Assembly (NCBI GenBank): GCA_000405345.1
Contig: ASPC01000025.1
Location: 1 to 20,070, forward strand
Direction of reading: 5' to 3'
Source: Atribacteria bacterium SCGC AAA255-N14
GTDB lineage: Bacteria; Atribacterota; JS1; SB-45; 34-128
DNA length: 20,070 nt
Numbering within the stretch: position 1 is the stretch's first letter; each line of letters begins with the position of its first letter. Both the position numbers and the translations under genes were made by a program. The notes below the pieces were generated by a model. That model did not search any database. It saw nothing but the letters and a program-made list of their open reading frames with translations, and had not been told where the DNA came from. Of this stretch, positions 1-5,765 are shown in pieces.

Positions 1-1020
1 TCGATATTCAGCATCTACGGAATGAATCTGGTCATCATGCTGTTTAACTTTACCCTGGCCCAGGGGGTGATGGCTTGGTTCGACCGCAAATGGCAGCCAG
101 GAGAGGTTGTTCCGGTGGACAGCCGTGCAAGCAAGAACTGGTTGGTAGGTACTGGCATTACCCTGGTAGTCTGGATTGGCATCAGCCTGTTTATTTTGAA
201 CAGCGCCCCTGTAGATACGCCGACAGTGCGTGTGGCAGCACTCCAGCCTAATTTCCCCGAACCGGCCCACATTGACCCGGACACGCCTGCTCAACTGCGT
301 TTTCAAGTGCTCACCGATCAAATTCGTGAGGCTGCTGGAAAGGATGCACAGGTTATATTCACGCCAGAAATGGGACTGGCATTTGACCCGAAACTGGAAC
401 ATACTGAGGAACTACGCGCCCTGGCGGCTGAGACCGGTGCTTACTTTTTCATCACCTATGTGATTTCTAACGAAACCGAGTTCCGCAATGAAGCCGTGGT
501 TCTCACTCCGTCAGGTGAGTTCCTGGATGTATACGGCAAGAACCATGCCTTTGGCGAACCGCCAACTCCGACCGCGGGTGTTTACCCGGTCTATGACACG
601 TCGTTGGGACACCTGGCGACCATGATTTGTCACGACATGAACTATACCGATGTTGCCCGTACCCTGACCCGCAACGGAGCGCAGTTGATTGCTGCGCCTA
701 TCCGTGAGTTTGGTGGAGTCGGCGAGCAATTGTGGACCAACTCTGTCTTCCGGGCTGTTGAGAACCGGGTTGCCATAGTCTTTACCGGTGTAGCACATAA
801 TACTGCACTAATTGACCCCTATGGCCGCCTTCTGGCACTGGAACTCAACCCGGAAGGAGAACGTCTGACTCTGGTTATGGATGTGCCCCTCGGTACAGGA
901 GATGCTCCCCTTGTCCGCATGGGCGATTGGCTGGGTTGGCTCAGCCTGGCAGGTTACATCTTTTTTGTGGTATTCGAGTCTGTGGTTGGAAAACGGGCTA
1001 AAAAAGCAACAAAGAGTTAA
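1..1020 (+). CDS. lnt: Apolipoprotein N-acyltransferase-like protein, 3' part
   Basis: The frame is open to the first base of the window (codons before the ATG at 22 read SIFSIYG), so the gene is cut at its 5' end. What remains is the end of a membrane region (NWLVGTGITLVVWIGISLFI), then a carbon-nitrogen hydrolase domain starting near VRVAALQPNF, and a C-terminal membrane segment (WLGWLSLAGYIFFVVFESVV). The nitrilase triad is visible: Glu in TPEMG (codon 367), Lys in YGKNHAFGE (codon 538) and Cys in ICHDMNY (codon 628). This domain order matches Lnt, which transfers an acyl chain to the N-terminal cysteine of lipoproteins at the outer face of the inner membrane. Only the C-terminal half is seen, so a related membrane-bound nitrilase is possible. 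The gene is clearly richer in G+C than most of the window. Confidence 0.8.
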   Translation, partial: SIFSIYGMNLVIMLFNFTLAQGVMAWFDRKWQPGEVVPVDSRASKNWLVGTGITLVVWIGISLFILNSAPVDTPTVRVAALQPNFPEPAHIDPDTPAQLRFQVLTDQIREAAGKDAQVIFTPEMGLAFDPKLEHTEELRALAAETGAYFFITYVISNETEFRNEAVVLTPSGEFLDVYGKNHAFGEPPTPTAGVYPVYDTSLGHLATMICHDMNYTDVARTLTRNGAQLIAAPIREFGGVGEQLWTNSVFRAVENRVAIVFTGVAHNTALIDPYGRLLALELNPEGERLTLVMDVPLGTGDAPLVRMGDWLGWLSLAGYIFFVVFESVVGKRAKKATKS

Positions 1021-1049
1021 TTGACTTAAGTGATAATGTAGGTAATGAG

Positions 1050-1151
1050 ATGGTGAACTATTCTATGATTGTTCTTAGTGGTGATGGTTCTACCGAGGAT
1101 TGTGCTATTGAATTTACCGAAGGATGGCTTATCATAGGTCCCCCTGATTGA
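1050..1151 (+). CDS. Possible 33-aa ORF after lnt
   Basis: An ATG at 1050 opens 33 codons ending CAIEFTEGWLIIGPPD, followed by TGA. There is no strong ribosome binding site, and the frame is open back into the end of the lnt-like gene, so this may be a decayed gene tail rather than a working small gene. It lies between lnt and the terminator at 1183. I do not recognise it. Confidence 0.2.
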   Translation: MVNYSMIVLSGDGSTEDCAIEFTEGWLIIGPPD

Positions 1152-1182
1152 GTACAGTGGGATCCACTTACCTAACTAAACA

Positions 1183-1210
1183 AGAGGGGCACTTAAGTGT
1201 CCCTCTTTGT
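1183..1210 (+). terminator. Intrinsic terminator after lnt
   Basis: AGAGGGGCACTTAAGTGTCCCTCT forms a nearly perfect hairpin centred on CACTTAAGTG, followed by TTTGT. It would end transcription from the lnt region and separate it from the AT-rich array. Confidence 0.7.
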
Positions 1211-1284
1211 ATTGATTTAAGATTAAAATATTTTTGTTATCAGATAGTACTTTAAGATAAAAAAACTTCTTACTTATAATCTTA

Positions 1285-1318
1285 CACCAACTAAAAGTTT
1301 TGAAGCTGTCCAATAGGA
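1285..1318 (-). repeat. Partial recombinase-tail repeat A0
   Basis: The stretch containing aactaaaagttttgaagctg is a short copy of the repeat core found at the 3' end of the serine recombinase gene (15022-15050). It shares gaagctgtcca with that gene, whereas the other copies mostly read gaacgcgtcca. It sits just before the longer copy A, so copies are stacked. Confidence 0.5.
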
Positions 1319-1336
1319 AGTGTAAGTTAATTAAAA

Positions 1337-1628
1337 AAGGTAGGACTTATTTTAAGAGTTATTTTTCTTTTAATTCCTAACAGATGCCAATTACTTCTTC
1401 TAACTTTTGATACATTTTTTGAGTTTCATCACTCATACAAAAGTTGCGAAAGTCATCCTGTCTGGGGCACAAAATAACATTTAGTTTTATTACTTTATTG
1501 AAAAACCAACTGATTTAATTTAATATTTTCAGTTGCAATATTCCCCTTAAAAGTTCTGAACGCGTCCAATAGGGGGAGCTTGAACATTCCTAGCCCTTTG
1601 GCATTTGCTGAAGGGCTTTTTGTTTTTT
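1337..1628 (-). repeat. Recombinase-tail repeat A with terminator
   Basis: A roughly 290-bp copy of the DNA around the 3' end of the serine recombinase gene (14813-15098), with its parts in the same order. On the minus strand it still reads DDFRNFCMSDETQKMYQKL then EEVIGIC and a stop, and, nearer the terminator, LLDAFRTFKGNIATENIKLN then QLVFQ and a stop. On the plus strand its last part (1592-1628) is a strong hairpin, AGCCCTTTGGC paired with GCTGAAGGGCT, followed by a T-rich run, so it would work as an intrinsic terminator. No start codon or complete protein is present, so it is a remnant or attachment-type scar. Confidence 0.75.
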
Positions 1629-1649
1629 AAAAATAATTTAATAAAAAAG

Positions 1650-1680
1650 AAGGATTTTTAAATAGAACTGTCGTATAATA
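1650..1680 (+). promoter_or_regulatory. Shared AAGGATTTTT / GTCGTAT motif, copy 1
   Basis: AAGGATTTTT at 1650 and GTCGTATAATA at 1670 lie just after terminator A. The same pair, at about the same spacing, follows terminators C and E and precedes the gene at 12197. The form resembles an alternative-sigma promoter (a sigma-H-like AGGAWWT element), but this is inferred from shape and position only. Confidence 0.45.
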
Positions 1681-1691
1681 TAAATAGAACA

Positions 1692-1724
1692 GCGTGTTAA
1701 AAAAAGTAACATGCGTATTTTTTA
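1692..1724 (+). terminator. Hairpin with T-run downstream of motif 1
   Basis: GCGTGTTA pairs with TAACATGC around an A-rich loop and is followed by GTATTTTTTAT. It could be an early terminator or attenuator in the leader that begins at the motif at 1650. A second short hairpin (AGGATA with TATCCT) follows at about 1732-1755. Confidence 0.4.
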
Positions 1725-2150
1725 TCAAAGCAGGATATCTTTAATAACGTTATCCTAAAATAAAAAAACTATATTATCTAAGATTTGCCATAAGACTAAC
1801 ACTCTTTCTCTATCCCAAGAGACCCACCAAGTGATATCCTCTAACCAAACTAACCATCCATCTATCAATTTTCTATCATTACTTAACCTAAAATTAAATA
1901 TTGTATGCTGTATGAAGGTAACAGGAGAGACTTTTTCTTTCCAAAACCAAAAAGGAATCAAAGAAGCAAGATAGCAAAGATATCTAAACTTTCAAATTAA
2001 GATATAGCCGGTCGGAAATATCAGTACTTAAACTAAGAAGAGAAATTACCGGTATAGTATCTATTACCATAAAAAGATAGCTAGAAATTGTAATCAAAAT
2101 ACAATCATTTTCTGATGATAAGAGGAGAAGGTGGGGAGATGATGTCTATG
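1725..2150. other. Gene-free leader before riboswitch 1
   Basis: No coding region is convincing here. The minus-strand frame at 1755-1961 has no ribosome binding site and an improbable composition. The plus strand at 1760-1905 is rich in C and poor in G, which would make an unstructured RNA if transcribed from the motif at 1650. Confidence 0.4.
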
Positions 2151-2157
2151 GAAAAGA

Positions 2158-2254
2158 ACAGGTTGAAAAAGGCAAACTATTCGAAAGGATAGAACGCAAA
2201 GTTTTATGTCTAAATCACTTTTTGTGATATGACTGCCCTAAACTGTCGACTTTT
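2158..2254 (+). ncRNA. c-di-GMP-I (GEMM-I) riboswitch 1
   Basis: The core ggcaaactattcgaaaggat, then AACGCAAAG, then a short P3 hairpin (TCACTTTTTGTGA) and ATGACTGCCC fits the GEMM-I aptamer. The P2 loop is a GAAA tetraloop. P1 can close between GTTGA near the start and TCGAC near the end. The usual CATGGG stretch after CAAAG is replaced by TTTATG, so this is the most divergent of the four aptamers and may be weakened. It lies about 300 nt upstream of the DUF378 gene. No separate terminator hairpin is evident directly after P1. Confidence 0.75.
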
Positions 2255-2565
2255 AAAAAAAATTAGGTAATATTTTATTGAAAAAAAGACGATAAAGTAT
2301 GTTATTACTATATTTGCTGATTTAATAACAAAACACTCACGATAACCTTCAAAAGCCCAGGACGCATTCAGAAATCTAATCAGAACACCATTCGTAAAAC
2401 AGTCTAAACACCAGATCAAAATCCTTTCTTATATAAAAGCTAATTCTAATTTTACTATGAAATTTTATTTCAATCAAAAAAGGAGGCGATGCAATGGCAT
2501 TGATGTAAGTTAAGTTTTATCTTCAAGATGATTAAAAATAGAATAATAGTAAGGAGGTACTTTAA
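2255..2565 (+). other. Long leader between riboswitch 1 and DUF378 gene
   Basis: About 310 nt with no long ORF. Much of it is poor in G. It contains the words caccattcgtaaaacagtc, which have a rearranged counterpart in the leader behind riboswitch 3 (aaaacagtcgaagcaccatt), suggesting related leader sequences. Close to the gene it holds a very short ORF with a strong ribosome binding site (2494-2508). Confidence 0.4.
2494..2508 (+). CDS. Possible 4-codon leader ORF (MALM)
   Basis: AAAAAAGGAGGCGATGCA places a near-perfect Shine-Dalgarno just before ATG GCA TTG ATG TAA. It is either a minimal upstream ORF that affects translation of the DUF378 gene 58 bases downstream, or the leftover start of a lost gene. 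Translation is not demonstrable from sequence. Confidence 0.25.
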   Translation: MALM

Positions 2566-2760
2566 ATGAAAGCGTTAAAAATGATTGCCATTGTTCTAGT
2601 TATTGTTGGTGGATTGAATTGGGGACTTGTTGGTTTATTTAATTTTGATTTGGTTGCAGCTATATTTGGGGCCATGTCTTCTCTTTCGAGAATTGTGTAT
2701 GATCTGGTTGGGTTGGCCGCAATTTATGTCGCTGTCATATCAAAAAGTCTTTTGAAATAG
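2566..2760 (+). CDS. DUF378 (YuzA-like) small membrane protein
   Basis: A 64-aa protein with two hydrophobic segments. The first carries the family signature (IAIVLVIVGGLNWGLVGLF, then NFDLVAAIFG) and the second reads SRIVYDLVGLAAIYVAVI. These features and the length match DUF378, a widespread family of unknown function in the cytoplasmic membrane. The start is set by AAGGAGG 8 bases before the ATG. It is the only gene between repeat A and its own terminator at 2771, and a c-di-GMP-I riboswitch lies upstream, so c-di-GMP control is inferred. Confidence 0.9.
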   Translation: MKALKMIAIVLVIVGGLNWGLVGLFNFDLVAAIFGAMSSLSRIVYDLVGLAAIYVAVISKSLLK

Positions 2761-2770
2761 TTTAATAAAA

Positions 2771-2803
2771 AGGGGCGGTTATTTTTTAAGAATAACTGCC
2801 CCT
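2771..2803 (+). terminator. Terminator-like hairpin after DUF378 gene
   Basis: AGGGGCGGTTAT pairs with ATAACTGCCCCT around TTTTTAAGA. The stem is long and strong. The T-run after it is weak, so it may also act as an mRNA end-stabilising hairpin. Confidence 0.6.
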
Positions 2804-2892
2804 GCTATTATTATAATTTTGAAATATCTGATATGGAATATAAACTATATTCTAGGATAATTAAATGTTTAATGATTTTAGATTACACTATT

Positions 2893-3137
2893 TTAACAAA
2901 CATTGATTACTCCTTCTAACTTTTGATACACTTTTTCAGTCTCATCACTCATACAAAAATTACGATAAGCATATCTTAACTTTTACCTTTTAGTCTTTAT
3001 ATCTTTTTTAATATTGAAGAATTAACTGATTTAATCTAATATTTTCTATAGCTATATTCCCATTAAAAGTTCCAAACCTTTCCAATAGGGGGAGCCTGAC
3101 ATTTCCAGCCCTTTGGCCTTTGCTGAAGGGCTTTTTT
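2893..3137 (-). repeat. Recombinase-tail repeat B with terminator
   Basis: Second long copy of the recombinase 3'-end repeat. On the minus strand it reads RNFCMSDETEKVYQKLEGVI then NVC and a stop, differing from copy A by conservative changes. The plus-strand hairpin at 3107-3132 (AGCCCTTTGGC with GCTGAAGGGCT) and the following T-run make an intrinsic terminator. The part between the two peptide blocks differs from copy A and resembles copy E (taatattgaagaatt). Confidence 0.7.
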
Positions 3138-3185
3138 GTTTTCTTGTCGATTTTTTATAAGTTAAGACAAAGTAAAAAATATCAT

Positions 3186-3214
3186 TTGACACAAGTATAA
3201 ATTAGGTGTATAAG
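3186..3214 (+). promoter_or_regulatory. Sigma-A type promoter
   Basis: TTGACA at 3186 and TATAAG at 3209 are 17 bases apart, close to the housekeeping consensus. It lies just after terminator B and would start a leader of about 500 nt ahead of the SnoaL-like gene. Confidence 0.6.
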
Positions 3215-3735
3215 AAAGATAGAATAAACTTACAATCTTAGGGAGGATACTCCACTAAATATAAATTTAATTTTTGTAACTAATTAAATATTTAATTAGA
3301 TTATTCTAAGCAATCATTATATAAAAAACGTCCCTATAATTTATTATCTAAGATTATAATAAGATTAATCCCACTTCAACATTTCTACTTTTACATTAAC
3401 CATATTTTAGTTGATGTTCCCTAAATCATTCCATCATCCTAATAGTTGTACTATCCTATTTTAAACTTAATCCTGATAAAGAAGAAAAGATTACCAATAC
3501 ACAATTGTTCCAGAAAATTTATTTTTTATACTATTATTATTTCATATGAATAAATATCTATTTAAACAAAGCCCTTTTAAACAAGTAATCTATGGATGAT
3601 TGCTTTTTAAAATTGCTAAGTAAATTTAAGGGACGAGAGAAAATACACCAGAAAGAAAGTGATGTAAATTATTCATAAGATCATTTGATTATTAAATTTA
3701 AAATTTTCTAACAATCTTTTAAAAAGGGGGTGCAA
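3215..3735 (+). other. Long leader before SnoaL-like gene
   Basis: About 520 nt without a credible ORF and without a GEMM-I core, unlike the other units. Local pairings are possible (GGAG-GATA-CTCC near 3241-3252; AATCTTAG near 3234 with CTAAGATT near 3349). The stretch 3355-3480 is rich in C and poor in G. I do not recognise a known riboswitch class. Confidence 0.35.
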
Positions 3736-3738
3736 AAA

Positions 3739-4146
3739 ATGAGTTTTGGATTTAATGAAAAAAGCACTACTGAGGTCTGTGAATCCATTGCGGTCGCGAA
3801 CGAAAACTTTATGGCTGCCCTTAACCAAGGCGATGCAGCTGGCTTGGCTGCCCTTTATACAGAAAATGGGCAGCTTCTGCCACCCAAAGGCGATTTCGTG
3901 ACAGGCAGGTCGGCGATTCAGGAGTTCTGGCAGAGCGCCATGGATGCGGGGATCAAATCGGCGAAGCTTGAGACTGTCGAAGTAGAGGGCTGCGGTGATA
4001 CAGCCTACGAGGTTGGGAAGTACACACTTTTTGCAGATGGGGAACAGATGAGTGATAAGGGTAAATATATCGTCATTTGGAAGCAAGAGGATGGGCAATG
4101 GAAGTTGCACCGTGATATCTTTAACACCAGCATGCCTGCGCCATAG
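3739..4146 (+). CDS. SnoaL-like / DUF4440 small protein
   Basis: A 135-aa cytoplasmic protein of the NTF2-like fold. Signs are an N-terminal helix region (ESIAVANENFMAALNQGDAA), the typical GLAALYTENGQLLPP segment, then GRSAIQEFWQSAM and a C-terminal strand (KGKYIVIWKQEDGQWKLHRD) followed by IFN. DUF4440 proteins include ketosteroid-isomerase-like enzymes and binding proteins; substrate and role are unknown here. ATG 3739 is preferred over GTG 3730 because AAAAAGGGGG ends 8 bases before it. Base composition is visibly richer in G+C than its surroundings, a sign of separate origin. It lies alone between repeat B and a gene remnant. Confidence 0.8.
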   Translation: MSFGFNEKSTTEVCESIAVANENFMAALNQGDAAGLAALYTENGQLLPPKGDFVTGRSAIQEFWQSAMDAGIKSAKLETVEVEGCGDTAYEVGKYTLFADGEQMSDKGKYIVIWKQEDGQWKLHRDIFNTSMPAP

Positions 4147-4661
4147 AAGGTCAAGAGATATTGGATTATTATGTGCAAAAACAGTGGTTTTTTGTGGCTA
4201 TGAAAATTCAATCTGATGAAATAGCAAATAATCCTGAGTATTATACCGGCGCTATTCAACCCATAGGGATAATGTTCTTTTCCGATGAAATGATCTATCC
4301 TTTAAAAATTAGTGCTTTAAGTGCACCTTCCTGGGGGACAGAAGTATTGATCTATACTTTTTCAGATGAAAGAGTAACTTTTCCCGGAGCCACAGAAGAA
4401 TATAATGCCATTATCACTCCTGACCAGTTAAAAGAATATCCCATCTTACAGGGCTTAATAGATGAGACCTTTGTGTTAACCAAACTAAGAAAAACTTTTA
4501 CCAGCGAGGAAATGGGAAATGATATAGTTTTAGTTCCAGTCCCTAAATATTTAGCTTTAGGAAATATCATAGATTTAAATTCCCCTATGGTGCAGTTCAT
4601 TCTAATAATGGGGATTTTTGTCTTTTTATTAAAAATAAAAAATAGAGTATTAAAATCTTAA
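4147..4661 (+). pseudogene. DUF2330-like protein, 5'-truncated
   Basis: The frame is open from the stop codon of the SnoaL-like gene and reads ILDYYVQKQWFFVAMKIQ, then YYTGAIQPIGIMFFSDEMIY, PSWGTEVLIYTFSDER and LIDETFVLTKLRKTFTSEEM, ending in a membrane segment (PMVQFILIMGIFVFLLKI) with a basic tail. This matches the C-terminal part of DUF2330 proteins, which are normally secreted and anchored by such a C-terminal helix. The N-terminal half and signal peptide are missing, the only possible starts are weak (TTG 4161), and the AT content differs sharply from the gene just before it. I read it as a remnant left when the upstream cassette replaced its 5' part; a short expressed protein cannot be excluded. 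Confidence 0.6.
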
Positions 4662-4945
4662 ACCTATCAGGAGACAGTCCTTTGATAGATTCTGACATAA
4701 TTTATACAAATGTAAGTGCTAATGGATATAAAAAGATAAAAAAGAAACGAATTATATTCTGAGGAGCTGAGTTCTATTTAGAAGAATATAATGATAAAGA
4801 AATTTATAAATGGTTTCTGGTGTCAGAATTGAAGTGGGTATAATAAGATTGGGAAATGAAATAAAAAATTAAAAATAAGAATGATTTCATTTGTATTGTA
4901 AGAGTTATTGCAATCATAGGAAGTAATATGCAAAATTATAAAAAT
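4662..4945. other. No recognisable gene
   Basis: AT-rich DNA with short broken frames only. I see no promoter, structured RNA or complete ORF. Confidence 0.4.
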
Positions 4946-5118
4946 CTATATGTAGGATATTTCTTTATTTATTTTGCCTTGAAATTGCATTTTTGCGATT
5001 GTCTCTCCAATAATACCATCGATTACTATTAAATGAATTTTTTTCGAAAGATATATTTTCTCATCGTATGAAATTATGTAAAATGGAAATTGTGTGTCCT
5101 GATTAGCTATGAAAATTT
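4946..5118 (-). pseudogene. Unrecognised C-terminal gene fragment
   Basis: The minus strand has an open frame of about 57 codons ending in a stop at 4946. It reads FIANQDTQFPFYIISYDEK, then IYLSKKIHLIVIDGIIGET and IAKMQFQGKINKEISYI. It looks like real protein sequence, but an in-frame stop lies just upstream and there is no start codon with a ribosome binding site. I do not recognise the family. Its orientation is that of the recombinase, so it may be a leftover of an earlier integrated element. Confidence 0.35.
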
Positions 5119-5187
5119 AAAAAAATTAACCTACATATACGGTATTTTAACCTCTAAGCTTATCATTTTTTACATAATAATTTACTC

Positions 5188-5217
5188 CAGTTAAAAATTC
5201 TGAATATATCCAAAGGT
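5188..5217 (-). repeat. Partial recombinase-tail repeat C0
   Basis: ccagttaaaaattctgaata and the following tatccaaaggtgg form a short, diverged copy of the repeat core (compare ttaaaagttctgaacgcg in copy A). It precedes copy C in the same way that A0 precedes A. Confidence 0.4.
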
Positions 5218-5229
5218 GGAAGTTATTTC

Positions 5230-5415
5230 AAAAGGTAGAACTTATTTTAAGAATAGTTCTTTCTTTCAATTCTTACCAGATACTAATTATATCTTCTAAC
5301 CTTTGATACACCTTTTCAGCTTCATTACTCATACAAAAAGTTCGAAAATCGTTTTGTTGGGGGAGCTCGTCAATTCTAAGCCCTTTGGCAATCACGCTGA
5401 AGGGCTTTTTTATTT
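5230..5415 (-). repeat. Recombinase-tail repeat C, shortened, with terminator
   Basis: Third copy of the repeat. On the minus strand it reads NDFRTFCMSNEAEKVYQRL then EDIISIW and a stop. Here the DFRTFC block is joined directly to gttgggggagc and the terminator, so the middle block (LLDAFRTF...) present in A, B and E is absent. The hairpin at 5379-5406 (AGCCCTTTGGC with GCTGAAGGGCT, 6-base loop) plus T-run forms a terminator on the plus strand. Confidence 0.65.
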
Positions 5416-5441
5416 TTCTTTTAATTATTTTTCAGAAAAAG

Positions 5442-5470
5442 AAGGATTTTTAACACCTATGTCGTATTTA
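5442..5470 (+). promoter_or_regulatory. Shared AAGGATTTTT / GTCGTAT motif, copy 2
   Basis: AAGGATTTTTAACACCTATG then TCGTATTTA lies just after terminator C and about 50 bases before riboswitch 2, a distance that suits a promoter for that leader. Compare the copies at 1650, 8522 and 12011. Confidence 0.5.
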
Positions 5471-5515
5471 AAGTAAAAGCACTAAAAGCAGTAAAAACAT
5501 TAAATAAATTTAAGA

Positions 5516-5616
5516 AGGTTGAAAAAAGCAAACTACTCTAAAGAGTAGAGCGCAAAGTCATGGGCCTAAGGCATTCTGGTATGTTTCTATGTTTTCTTTT
5601 TTTGCTATGATCGCCA
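5516..5616 (+). ncRNA. c-di-GMP-I (GEMM-I) riboswitch 2
   Basis: GCAAACTACTCTAAAGAGTA, GAGCGCAAAGTCATGGGCCT and the closing CTATGATCGCC give the GEMM-I core. Two oddities are visible: the P2 loop is UAAA instead of GNRA, and the P3 arm is longer than in the other copies (about 40 nt, T-rich). P1 can form between GGTTG and CTACC. It lies upstream of the MORN-repeat gene. Confidence 0.85.
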
Positions 5617-5655
5617 AGCTACCATCTGTTAACAAAAAGTTGATAGCTTTTTATT
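5616..5655 (+). terminator. Riboswitch 2 expression-platform terminator
   Basis: AAGCTA (5616) pairs with TAGCTT (5644), followed by TTTATTTTATT. Its 5' arm shares bases with the 3' strand of aptamer P1 (GCTACC), so aptamer and terminator compete. Ligand binding should then favour read-through (an ON switch); this is inferred from the pairing alone. Confidence 0.55.
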
Positions 5656-5665
5656 TTATTGAATA

Positions 5666-5692
5666 GGTGACAAAGGACTGCCCCCTGTCACC
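5666..5692. repeat. Palindromic element GGTGACA...TGTCACC
   Basis: GGTGACA and TGTCACC flank aaggactgccccc, a hairpin of a kind often dispersed in clostridial genomes. Twelve of its bases (gccccctgtcac, 5680-5691) recur as a perfect inverted copy at 7557-7568 beyond the MORN gene. Confidence 0.5.
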
Positions 5693-5765
5693 CTTTGTAA
5701 TGAATTTTTGGCTTTATGTTATAAAGAAGCAATAATAAAATTTAAGAATGAAGGAGTTGAATTAT

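Noticed and set aside
15..798. Antisense and offset ORFs within the first gene
   Set aside because: Shadows of the lnt-like coding region, whose catalytic residues fix the true frame.
2210..2419. 69-aa minus-strand ORF
   Set aside because: Antisense to riboswitch 1 and its leader, with no start signal.
3030..3140. Tail repeat as a second riboswitch class (fluoride, preQ1, ZTP or guanidine)
   Set aside because: The conserved bases do not fit those consensus motifs as I know them, and the minus-strand coding pattern explains the conservation better.
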